Source: UBA9926 sp038131595 (GTDB lineage Bacteria; Pseudomonadota; Gammaproteobacteria; Pseudomonadales; Azotimanducaceae). From it: a DNA stretch of 64,000 bases. A program made the position numbers and the translations under genes. The notes below the pieces were generated by a model that saw nothing but the letters and a program-made list of their open reading frames with translations, had not been told where the DNA came from and searched no databases. The stretch's first letter is position 1. Each line of letters begins with the position of its first letter. Where the stretch lies: assembly GCA_038131595.1 (NCBI GenBank), contig JAYPPR010000008.1, positions 1,860,001 to 1,924,000 of the forward strand, given 5' to 3'. Below are positions 55,090-63,576 of this stretch, in pieces.

Positions 55090-56789
55090 TTACTCGGCAT
55101 CCGCTGGCGCGAGAATCTCGCGCAATTCGCGTTTCAAAAACTTGCCGTTGGCATTTCTGGGCAGCGGGCTGTCAAGCAACCAGATGTAGCGTGGAATCTT
55201 GTGCTTTGCCATCAGTGTCCCAGCAAACGATCTGATCGATTCTGCGGTCTCTGAAGCCCCAGGGTGCAGATAAATAGCCGCTCCGACTTCCTCGCCCAGT
55301 CGATCATCAGGGACCCCGAATACGCTGCATTCGGCGATGGCTTCTATCTGGAAAAGCACCGTCTCCACTTCAGAGCAGTACACGTTTCTCCGCCACGTAA
55401 AACCATATCTTTCACGCGATCCACGATGTAAATGAAGCCGTCTTCATCGATTTTGGCAACATCCCCCGTATGCAACCATCCGTCGGTGATAGTTTCAGCC
55501 GTCGCCTCGGGTCGGTTGAGATAACCTTTGATGACCGGGGCGCCGCGAACCCATAGTTCACCCGTGCCCTCGGTGACCGCCTCGCCATCGGCATTAACGA
55601 TTTGCGCCTCAAACGAGGGCATCGCGGGACCGCAGCTCTCTGGCCGATCAACAAAAAAGTCACCGCCGATTGAGGTGATAATCCCGCAAGTTTCTGTCAT
55701 GCCGTAGCCCGTGCCGGGTCTGGCTGTGGCAACCGATGCGTCAATCTTGCCGACTAAATCGGGTTGAAGTTGTGCGCCGCCACCGCCCAATGACATCAGT
55801 GAGGACGTGTCTCGAGACGAAAAGTCAGGATGACTGATTAACTCCCGGCTCATCACCGGTACGCCAGACATGCTCGTAATCCGCTCGCGCTCGATGAGTT
55901 GAAGCGCATCACCTGCGTCCCATTTATACATGTGGACGAGCTTGCCCCCGTTCATCGTGGTGCCTTGAGCAACACAGTTGTTGGCGGTGACGTGAAAGAG
56001 TGGCGTCGTGATGAGCGCTGCGGCTGGGGGAGCGGTCTCTGGGTCAGGTAGCGGAAGCCCATGAACTCGATGATTGGTGTGAGCAAGGCACTGGCCCCAG
56101 AAAGCCATGTTCATAATGTTGTGAACGCATCCTCGATGAGTTTGCTGGGCACCTTTGGGTCGACCCGTTGTTCCTGATGTATAGAAAATACACGCATCGT
56201 CATCCGGATCAATCGTGACAGGCGAGGGCGTGCCCATCGTTTCTAGTGCTGTTTCAAGCCGCGTGTCTTGAGACTGCCCATCGCAGCGTACGGTGAGTAC
56301 TTTTAGGTCAGGGAAATCGGCGCGTATCTTTTCGAAGCGATGCAGACGCTCTTCGTCGCAAATTAAAACCTTTGGAGAGGAATCCTTTAGCGCATAGTCC
56401 ATTTCGTCTTCGACCCACCAAGCGTTCATGCCAACTACGGTGAGGCCGCCCGACGTGGTCGCCCAGTAACAAGGCATATATTCGGGGAAATTCCGCATGG
56501 CGATCGCAACTCGATCACCCGGCGCAAGTCCCTCTCTCTCGAACCAGCAGCGAAGTCCACGAACCATGTCGTGCGCGCCTGTATAGGAGATCACCTCATC
56601 ATTGAAGACAAGATAGGGCCGGTCACCATGAAGGGCGGTGCTCGACCAAATGTCACCTAGGTGATTGGGAGCGGCTTTAAAGGTTCGCATGGGTGCGCCC
56701 CTAACCGTGATCTCCTCGATTTCAAAGGCGCCGCCTTCACTGGTTAATTCTTGCCAAACGGCTTTGAGTGAGTCGTACATCGCCTGCAT
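55090..56789 (-). pseudogene. Acyl-CoA synthetase (AMP-forming), frameshifted
   Basis: A second AMP-forming ligase split in two. The main part (ATG at 56789, AGGGG upstream) contains IFYTSGTTGRPKGAQQTH, GYGMTETCGIIT and WLHTGDVAKIDEDGFIYI and breaks at DRVKDMVLRGGE. The C-terminal part continues VYCSEVETVLFQIEAIAECS and has the catalytic Lys in PRNANGKFLKREL, ending at 55090. The two join if one A is added to the AAA complementary to TTT at 55385-55387 (restoring GGENVYCSE). The restored length is about 566 residues, normal for a medium- or long-chain synthetase. It is divergent from a class III CoA-transferase. Confidence 0.85.
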
Positions 56790-56852
56790 GGTGTCCCCTA
56801 CCAATTAAAACTGAGGCTAAGATAGGGGTTCTGTTAGGGGGATGCAACGACG

Positions 56853-58061
56853 ATGAAACACATGTTTGAAGACCTGCTGGTGATTGACGCGGCCTCGTTT
56901 TTGGCAGGACCAGGTGCAGCGACCATCATGGCGGATTTTGGTGCACGGGTGATTAAAATTGAGCCGCCTCAAGGTGATGGGTATCGGTTACTACACGGTC
57001 GTCATCGACACGATTTCAATTGGTCCCTGACGTCTCGCCACAAAGAGGCTGTGGTGCTCGACTTGAATCAGGACCAGGGCCAGCAATTGCTCCACGAACT
57101 AGTGGCCCGAGCAGATGTCTTTGTCAGCAATTTTAGAGAGGAGCAAAGTCTCAAGTACGGCGCTGATGAGCAGACACTCCGAGAGATTAATCCAAGACTC
57201 ATTTATGCGCAGTTCACCGGATTCGGTTCGGTGGGGCCGGATCGAGACAAGCGCGGTTATGACACCACAGCATGGTGGGCGGCGTCGGGGATCTTGGACC
57301 TTTTAAAGCCCCGTGAAGAGCTACCGGTATTTCCCGTTGGAGGAGTGGGCGACCATTCCTCGGCGATGGCGCTCTACGCGGGAATCGTAACTGCGCTTTA
57401 CCAGCGAGAAAAAACGGGAGAAGGCGATCGGGTTGAAACCTCGCTGATCGCGAACGGCGCATTCGCCAATGGCATGCACTTGCAGGGCGCAATCTCTGGA
57501 TTTGATCTGGGTCAAATACTCGATGACAAGGGCTATCAATCTCCTTTCTCATCGGTCTATCGCACGAGGGACGATCGGTTGATCGTGCTGGTCTCGACAA
57601 CCCCCGTCAAAGAGTTTCCCAAAATAGCGCGGGCGCTCGGTCATCCGGAGTGGTTGAGTGATCCGCGGTTCGAGACAATGAAGGGTCTGATGTCCGCGCG
57701 AGCGGAACTGAGACAGTCGTTTGCTGAGGCGTGCGGGGCGTTGACGAGTGATGAATTGTGTACTCGATTGGAGTCTGAAGCGCTCAGTTTCAGCCTGGTC
57801 GAGCGTATCCGCGATGTGGTTCGGGACGCTCAGCTCATTGAGAACGAGATTATCGTGCGAACGGATTCGAGTGATCCAGACTACGAGTGGACGGTGGCCA
57901 ATCCTATTCAGCTGGGACGGCAATCGAAGCGCGTCCCGAGGGATCCTCCCAAGCTGGGCGAGCACACGCTCGCTATATTAAGGGAGCTCGGACACACCGA
58001 GTCCGAAATAGAGGGATGGCTGAAAGACGGCGTTGTGGCATCCAACGATCAATCAAGCTGA
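56853..58061 (+). CDS. Class III CoA-transferase (CaiB/BaiF type)
   Basis: A 402-residue CaiB/BaiF family protein. Recognisable parts are VIDAASFLAGPGAATIMADFGARVIKIE at the N-terminus, HKEAVVLDLN, QFTGFGSVGPDRDKRGYD and the later TSLIANGAF. The family moves CoA between carboxylic acids through an acyl-enzyme at an Asp; a steroid- or bile-acid-type substrate is possible given the neighbours, but not shown. It is divergent from the acyl-CoA synthetase (48-63 nt apart). Its last 13 nt overlap the 3' end of the convergent quinone-reductase gene. Confidence 0.87.
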   Translation: MKHMFEDLLVIDAASFLAGPGAATIMADFGARVIKIEPPQGDGYRLLHGRHRHDFNWSLTSRHKEAVVLDLNQDQGQQLLHELVARADVFVSNFREEQSLKYGADEQTLREINPRLIYAQFTGFGSVGPDRDKRGYDTTAWWAASGILDLLKPREELPVFPVGGVGDHSSAMALYAGIVTALYQREKTGEGDRVETSLIANGAFANGMHLQGAISGFDLGQILDDKGYQSPFSSVYRTRDDRLIVLVSTTPVKEFPKIARALGHPEWLSDPRFETMKGLMSARAELRQSFAEACGALTSDELCTRLESEALSFSLVERIRDVVRDAQLIENEIIVRTDSSDPDYEWTVANPIQLGRQSKRVPRDPPKLGEHTLAILRELGHTESEIEGWLKDGVVASNDQSS

Positions 58062-59071
58062 GGGTCGTAACCATTCATGGTCACGACCGCTTTGCCCACG
58101 ACTTTGCGGTCCCGCAGCATGGCCAGTGCGTCAACGCTCTCTGGTAGCGGAAAGTGTGCGCAAACGTAGGGGTCGATTTGCCCATCTTTGAGTAAATCGT
58201 AAACCGCCTGCCTGCATCGCTCGCCAAGCGCTGGATCTCGACGCCCAATTTCGCCTGCTCGGACACCAATCACAGAGATTTGTTTGATTAGGATGTGATT
58301 GACAGCTGCCTTCGGCCACACGCCGCTGGTAAAGCCGATGGTCAAGATTCGCCCCCCCCAGTTGATGCACCGCATCGACTCATCGAACACGCTGCCGCCT
58401 ACAGGGTCGTAGATGACGTCAGCGCCGCGTCCGTCTGTGAGTGCTTTAACCGTTTCTCGGAAACCGCCGAGTTCGCCATTCTCAAGGCTGTAATTGATGA
58501 TGTGATCCGCACCGCGCGCTTGAACACGCGCTAGCTTTTCATCGCTGCCGGCCGTTGCGATCACGGTGGCCCCCATCTGTTTCCCGAGGTCAACAGCCGC
58601 CATGCCCACGCCACCGGCCGCGCCGTGAACGAGTAGCGTCTCGCCAGGTTGCAGCTGGCCTCGAACCGCTAACGCGACATAGGCTGTCAAATAAGCAGTG
58701 GCGTACCCTGCCGCTTTTGCAAAGGTTACTCCATCAGGAATGGGCCGCACCGACGCGGCGTCAACGTTGATATATTCGGCAAATCCACCAACCCGGTTGC
58801 CAATAACTACTCGATCACCAGGCTGAATATCTTCGGCTAACGCTCCTACTTTAGTGACTACGCCTGAAAACTCGCCGCCGGGGGCGAAAGGAAGCTCAGG
58901 CTTGAACTGGTAACCGCCTTGAATCATCAGAATATCGGGGAAGTTAACTGCGCAGGCCTTGATCTCTACTTGAACTTCATGAGGCAGAGGGTCTCTCAGT
59001 TCGACTTCATCCATCTGAAGGACTTCGATATCATCAGAGAGCGCGTGACAGCGCATGGTCCTATAAAGCAT
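58049..59071 (-). CDS. NADPH:quinone reductase-like MDR oxidoreductase
   Basis: A 340-residue zinc-free medium-chain dehydrogenase/reductase. The catalytic domain has MIQGGYQFKPELPFAPGGEF and the NADPH site is VHGAAGGVGMAAVDLGKQMGA. The layout matches Qor/crotonyl-CoA-reductase-like proteins that reduce quinones or enoyl groups. AAGGAA precedes the first ATG; a second ATG at about 59056 (MRCHALSDD) is also possible. The gene overlaps the convergent CoA-transferase by 13 nt and diverges from the kinase-like gene at 59204. Confidence 0.88.
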   Translation of the reverse strand: MLYRTMRCHALSDDIEVLQMDEVELRDPLPHEVQVEIKACAVNFPDILMIQGGYQFKPELPFAPGGEFSGVVTKVGALAEDIQPGDRVVIGNRVGGFAEYINVDAASVRPIPDGVTFAKAAGYATAYLTAYVALAVRGQLQPGETLLVHGAAGGVGMAAVDLGKQMGATVIATAGSDEKLARVQARGADHIINYSLENGELGGFRETVKALTDGRGADVIYDPVGGSVFDESMRCINWGGRILTIGFTSGVWPKAAVNHILIKQISVIGVRAGEIGRRDPALGERCRQAVYDLLKDGQIDPYVCAHFPLPESVDALAMLRDRKVVGKAVVTMNGYDPQLD

Positions 59072-59203
59072 GGCAAGCGGTTCCTTCTGGTTAGGGGGAG
59101 ATCATATCGAGATGCGCCTGCGCTGACTAATAGGACAAGCGAATGACGCTAGCGGGAGGCGGCGTCAGCAGGTGGATTCATTTCTGGTAGAGGGGAGTAA
59201 CGA

Positions 59204-60226
59204 ATGGAAGGCATCGATGACAGCAAGGTTGGCGCGTGGCTTGAGGCTAATGTTCCTGGTTTCGAGGCGCCCTATCAGTACGAGTTGATCACAGGAGGTC
59301 ACTCGAACCTCACGTTCGCTTGTATCGATGATTCCGGAAGACGAGTCGTGCTTCGGCGCCCGCCACTTGGCCATGTGCTTGAAAGCGCCCACGACATGGG
59401 GCGAGAGCACAAGATTATATCGGCGCTGGAATCATCGAGTGTTCCGGTACCAAAAACGTATGGGCTCTGCAGTGATCCTGAGGTGAATGGCGCAAGCTTC
59501 TATGTGATGGACTTTATCGACGGCGTAGTGTTGAACGATTCAACTGTTAGCGTAGCGATCCAAGACAGCGATCGACCCGCATTAGGCGAACATGTCATCA
59601 ATATTTTGTGCGACTTGCACGCAGTCGATATCGATGCGGTTGGCCTTGGCGATTTGGGTCGGAAAGAGGCGTATCTTGCTCGCCAGTTGAATCGATGGTC
59701 AAAGCAATGGGTGGCCTCAAAAACCCACGAAATTCCGGCGATGGAAGCATGTCAGTCCCTGCTGTCCGAGCGTATGCCGGATCAAATCGGGGCTAGCATT
59801 GTCCACGGCGACTTCCGGCTCGGGAATATGATTGTCGATGGTCCTCGTGTGCTCGCTATTTTGGACTGGGAGCTTTGCACATTGGGTGATCCGCTTGCGG
59901 ATGTGGGATACCTATTAAACAACTGGGTGTCGGCGGATGAGGTAGAAGTACTAGGTGAGGGAGACCAATCCCCCACTGCTGCCGGTGGGTTTGGATCAAG
60001 AGAGTCGCTGTGTGATATCTATGCGAATCGTACAGGGCGCGATTTGAGTGACATTAACTATTACCGTGCATTTCAACATTGGCGCTTGGCAGCGATCGGT
60101 CAGGGTGTATACAAACGCTACCTAGTAGGCGCCATGGGCGATTCTCGAGAGGTTGACTTAGATCGCCAAAAAGATGGCGTTGCCAGGCGGGCGGAGGCCG
60201 CGCTGACGCTTCTCGAAACGGCTTAA
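59204..60226 (+). CDS. ACAD10-like aminoglycoside phosphotransferase family protein
   Basis: A 340-residue kinase-fold protein. LITGGHSNLTFAC is the nucleotide loop, IVHGDFRLGNMIVDG the catalytic loop and ILDWELCTLGDPLADVGYLL the metal motif. This family is the phosphotransferase domain found fused to acyl-CoA dehydrogenase in animal ACAD10/11, which phosphorylates 4-hydroxyacyl-CoA so that it can enter beta-oxidation. A similar job here would fit the acyl-CoA genes in the window, but it is inferred. GGGAG precedes the ATG. Confidence 0.87.
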   Translation: MEGIDDSKVGAWLEANVPGFEAPYQYELITGGHSNLTFACIDDSGRRVVLRRPPLGHVLESAHDMGREHKIISALESSSVPVPKTYGLCSDPEVNGASFYVMDFIDGVVLNDSTVSVAIQDSDRPALGEHVINILCDLHAVDIDAVGLGDLGRKEAYLARQLNRWSKQWVASKTHEIPAMEACQSLLSERMPDQIGASIVHGDFRLGNMIVDGPRVLAILDWELCTLGDPLADVGYLLNNWVSADEVEVLGEGDQSPTAAGGFGSRESLCDIYANRTGRDLSDINYYRAFQHWRLAAIGQGVYKRYLVGAMGDSREVDLDRQKDGVARRAEAALTLLETA

Positions 60227-60263
60227 CTAACTAAAGGCCTGTGCTATACAAATTGGGTTTGGG

Positions 60264-61076
60264 CTAGTGCAGCGTCGATTTTGAAGCGCCCATTGCGGTG
60301 AGCCGTTTAATCGCTGTCTCCTTGAGGGTTGCCTCTGTCGCGGTTTCAATCACCTCTTGGTAGAACTGACTCGCGGCTGCAAGATCGCCTCGCATCTCTC
60401 GGACGATGCCTCGTTGCAACAACCAGTCGCGCACCTCCGGGGTTAAGGTGCTTTGTTGGATCAGGCAACGCTCAACGACGGACCAGTCCCGCAGTCGCCA
60501 ATGGACCTGTTTGAGATTTTCAACGAGCCGCAACAGGAAGGCCCTGGGTGATGCCGCTCTAAGATAGTGATCACTAAACGCCTGCCTTGGCCCGAGATTT
60601 TGTTTGAATAGCGTCTTGCAGTCCGACAGGCTGAGGTAACGACCCGAAAAGGGGTCAACGTAAGCCTGATCTAGGCCCTGATAGCCAACGAGGACATGGC
60701 CCGGGAAGTTAATGCCCCAGGCTTCAAGGCCAATGCGTTCAGCGAGGCAAAGGTGAACCAGCGCCAGCGAGATGGGAATACCCCGCTTGGATGATAGGAC
60801 CCGATCGATGTAACTGTTCGCTGGATCGTAATAATCGTCAGTATTGCCTCGGAAACCGGCAACTTCATGAATAAATCTTGTCAGCGTGGCGGGGTCAGCT
60901 GGGTTCGGGTGAGTGCCCAGAAATTCTTCAGCAAGCTGGTTGAACGCGTCACTGATGTCTTCTGCTCGAACTTTGCCCTGATGCTCCGCTGAAATGAGCG
61001 CTGCCATGCGCTCGAGCGGAAGCGCTGAGTCCGGTAAACGAGCCAGTTCTGCGAGTTCTTCAGCAACAAGAGCCAT
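60264..61076 (-). CDS. SirB1-type transglutaminase-like/TPR protein
   Basis: A 270-residue soluble protein of the SirB1 family. The transglutaminase-like core is SSKRGIPISLALVHLCLAERIG followed by NFPGHVLVGYQG and YVDPFSGRYLS, and a TPR-like helical C-terminus contains LLQRGIVREMRGDLAAASQFYQEVIE. The function is not established; in many proteobacteria the gene lies near prfA/hemK, which is not the case here. GGGG lies upstream of the ATG. It diverges from the GST gene by 61 nt. Confidence 0.85.
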   Translation of the reverse strand: MALVAEELAELARLPDSALPLERMAALISAEHQGKVRAEDISDAFNQLAEEFLGTHPNPADPATLTRFIHEVAGFRGNTDDYYDPANSYIDRVLSSKRGIPISLALVHLCLAERIGLEAWGINFPGHVLVGYQGLDQAYVDPFSGRYLSLSDCKTLFKQNLGPRQAFSDHYLRAASPRAFLLRLVENLKQVHWRLRDWSVVERCLIQQSTLTPEVRDWLLQRGIVREMRGDLAAASQFYQEVIETATEATLKETAIKRLTAMGASKSTLH

Positions 61077-61137
61077 TCCCCGACTTTACAAGAGTTGCAA
61101 AGCGTTGCAACGTGCCTACTGAGAGAGGAGGGCGACT

Positions 61138-61749
61138 ATGCTGACCATTTACCATGCGGCTGGAACCCGATCGATGCGCGTGATCTGGCTCTGTCACGAG
61201 CTGGATTTGCCACTGACGATCGAAACTGTGCCATTTACCGCTGAATTTAGGGCCTCGGACGAGTGGCGTGCTAAGAGCCCTTCGGGCAAGGTCCCCGCGA
61301 TGGAAGATGATGGCTTGGTGATGTTCGAGTCAGGGGCGATGGTCGACTATATCCTCGACCGGTATGGAGAAGGGCGACTTAGGCCATTGCCGGGTAGTCA
61401 CGAAGACGCCATATACCGGCAGTGGTGCTGGTTCGCCGAGGCAACTCTGGCAAGACCTATCGGGGATGTTGCCCAACATACGCATGTGAGGGCCCCGGAG
61501 GATCGCATCCCGGCTGTTGCCGATGACGGGCGAGCGCGAGCGCTTACCTTCATGCGCGTCGTCAATGATCGACTGAGCGAGGGTAACTATCTCTTGCCCA
61601 GTGGGTTTTCTGCAGCCGATATTATGATGGGGTACTCATTGATGCTCGCTGAGCGAGTGGGGATCTCTGATCCGTCGCTTGATCGGCTCGGCGAGTATTT
61701 CTCAATGCTGAAGGCAAGATCGCACTATCAGACTGCCGCCTCGGCCTAG
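61138..61749 (+). CDS. Glutathione S-transferase family protein
   Basis: A 203-residue GST. The thioredoxin-like N-terminal domain has YHAAGTRSMRVIWLCHELDL, the cis-Pro loop KSPSGKVPAMEDDGLVMFES and the glutathione contacts ESGAM, and the C-terminal helical domain carries SAADIMMGYSLMLAE. The active-site residue is probably a Ser in the AGTRSMRV region. The electrophile substrate is unknown. GGAGG precedes the ATG. The stop is 1 nt from the convergent trhO stop. Confidence 0.87.
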   Translation: MLTIYHAAGTRSMRVIWLCHELDLPLTIETVPFTAEFRASDEWRAKSPSGKVPAMEDDGLVMFESGAMVDYILDRYGEGRLRPLPGSHEDAIYRQWCWFAEATLARPIGDVAQHTHVRAPEDRIPAVADDGRARALTFMRVVNDRLSEGNYLLPSGFSAADIMMGYSLMLAERVGISDPSLDRLGEYFSMLKARSHYQTAASA

Positions 61750-61750
61750 A

Positions 61751-62773
61751 TCAAGGTTCGGCAGGCGTCGATGAGGGCGCTGATCGTTTTGCCAAGCGGC
61801 GTTCTGCATGGGTTGCTTTAGCGCCGTCTCCCAGGTGGTCCTCACCACGCGCTCTCGCCAAATCCATTTGACGTTGGCGTTCCCTGAAACGCGCTTTGTC
61901 CGCTGCTGATTTTTCGGCAAAACAGTGATGACAGGACTCCCCGCGGACATAGTGGGGGTGGTTGGTGTCCGCACTTGTGAGTGGGCGTCTGCAAGCGTGG
62001 CATTGTATGTAGCCGGCTGGTTCGAGCGTATGATCAACGGCTACGCGCTCATCGAACACGAAGCAATCGCCTTGCCACAGGGAATCCTCAGGCCTGACGT
62101 CCTCTAAGTATTGCAGGATGCCGCCTTGAAGGTGGTACACAGATTCGAACCCCTTGGATTTAAGATACGCTGTGGATTTCTCGCAGCGAATACCTCCGGT
62201 GCAAAACATCGCGACTTTTTTATGCTGGGCGGGATCGAGGGTTTCTTCAACGAATGCTGGGAAATCCCTGAAGCGAGTCGTGTTGGGATTAATCGCGCCC
62301 GTAAAGGTTCCGATGTCAACTTCATAATCGTTACGAGTGTCCACGAGCACCACGTCAGGGTCTGATATGAGTGCATTCCAATCCTCTGGGCTGACATATT
62401 CCCCAGGCTGGTTGGGGTCCAGATCAGGCTGCCCCATAGTCACGATTTCTTGTTTGATTTTGACTTTAGATCGAAGGAAAGGGTACTCGTCGCAGTACGA
62501 CCGTTTTGGGGCTAGATCGCCTAATCCAGGGATGGCCCGAAGCATCCCTAACATTTGCTCGGCACAGGGTGAGGGACCCGCGATGGTGCCATTAATGCCC
62601 TCATGGGCGACCAATATGGTCCCCTTCATCTGAAATTGCTGAAGGGCTTTGAGCAGCTCAGCTTTTAGGAGCGGGAGATCATCAAACCGCTGAAATTGAT
62701 AAAACGCCATGACCGTCATTTTTGGGCTAGGCGTCGGATCAGGGTCGGATCCAGGTGTCGGTTGATTAGCCAT
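61751..62773 (-). CDS. trhO: tRNA uridine 34 hydroxylase (rhodanese-type, YceA)
   Basis: A 340-residue protein of the TrhO/YceA family, which hydroxylates U34 of tRNA for 5-methoxyuridine-type modification. After an N-terminal ferredoxin-like domain, the rhodanese domain holds C191-T-G-G-I-R-C197, and a cysteine-rich C-terminus (CHACRRPL, then CHHCFAEK) probably binds a metal. The N-terminal 20 residues are rich in Pro and Asp and may be dispensable. It overlaps the upstream nitroreductase gene by 8 nt, so the two are co-transcribed. Confidence 0.92.
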   Translation of the reverse strand: MANQPTPGSDPDPTPSPKMTVMAFYQFQRFDDLPLLKAELLKALQQFQMKGTILVAHEGINGTIAGPSPCAEQMLGMLRAIPGLGDLAPKRSYCDEYPFLRSKVKIKQEIVTMGQPDLDPNQPGEYVSPEDWNALISDPDVVLVDTRNDYEVDIGTFTGAINPNTTRFRDFPAFVEETLDPAQHKKVAMFCTGGIRCEKSTAYLKSKGFESVYHLQGGILQYLEDVRPEDSLWQGDCFVFDERVAVDHTLEPAGYIQCHACRRPLTSADTNHPHYVRGESCHHCFAEKSAADKARFRERQRQMDLARARGEDHLGDGAKATHAERRLAKRSAPSSTPAEP

Positions 62774-63431
62774 CGAGCGGATCGCCCTCCCAGTGGTCGA
62801 TGCTGGTGAAATCTGAAACGGGCCGTCTTCTTAGCTTCGTGAGTTGCTTGATGGGTTCACCCAAACCGATGACACAGGCAACGGCATGATGCGCGGGAAT
62901 GCCTAGCATGGACTTTACCTCTTCCTCGTGATTTGCGAGAAAGGTGGTCAAAACGCCGCCAAAGCCCTCATTTCGAGCGGCCAGGATAATGTTCCAGGCG
63001 AAAGGGTAGATAGATGCGCCTGGCACCACTGCGACTCGATCCAGCGCTTGATCAAATGCCGTGACCTTAGCGAGGTCAACGGTAATTAAGAGTGCTGCAG
63101 GTGCATCCTCGAGTTTGGTTGAAAAGGGCATATCGGGCGGCATGGCCGCAATCTCTTCTGGCGTCACACGGCTTGGATGCACGCTGGAAAAAGGCGTCTC
63201 CCCTTTAACTGCTTGCGCTTTATATTGCTGAATTGTCGGCGCCATTAGGTTCGCTAATTGCTTTCGGACCTGGCGATCTTTAAGCACGATGACGTGCCAA
63301 CCTTGGCGGTTCCCCCCACTTGGCGCGAATCGGGCATGATCAAGGATGCGGTGTAACGTCGCGTCATCCAGCGGCCTGTCCGTATAGTCTCGCGCGGCGA
63401 ATGTGGTCCGCATGACTTCGAGTGTGTCCAT
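62766..63431 (-). CDS. Nitroreductase family protein
   Basis: A 221-residue FMN-dependent nitroreductase-fold protein. The N-terminal RDYTDRPLDDATLHRILDHA and ARFAPSGGNRQGWHVIVL are the FMN-phosphate contacts, and NIILAARNEGFGGVLTTF is the dimer helix. It resembles general oxidoreductases of this fold, including the C-terminal domain of FbiB that reduces dehydro-F420-0, a step missing from the F420 operon here. That link is speculative. GGAGG precedes the ATG. It is divergent from the selenoprotein peroxiredoxin gene (145 nt). Confidence 0.88.
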   Translation of the reverse strand: MDTLEVMRTTFAARDYTDRPLDDATLHRILDHARFAPSGGNRQGWHVIVLKDRQVRKQLANLMAPTIQQYKAQAVKGETPFSSVHPSRVTPEEIAAMPPDMPFSTKLEDAPAALLITVDLAKVTAFDQALDRVAVVPGASIYPFAWNIILAARNEGFGGVLTTFLANHEEEVKSMLGIPAHHAVACVIGLGEPIKQLTKLRRRPVSDFTSIDHWEGDPLDG

Positions 63432-63576
63432 AAGGTCCTCCCTCTCTAATTATCTTATAAAAGCAACTCCCGCGAACAGGCTGTGCCGTGAATAACGGTT
63501 AGGGAGTACTCGCTGCCTAAGGTGAACCTGCGCACGAGAGACGCTACACTTGAGGTTTTCCGATGAGGAGCAAAAC

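Noticed and set aside
62140..62156. tRNA T-loop-like string (GATTCGAACCCC)
   Set aside because: It lies inside trhO with no matching acceptor or anticodon stems; no tRNA gene was found in the window.
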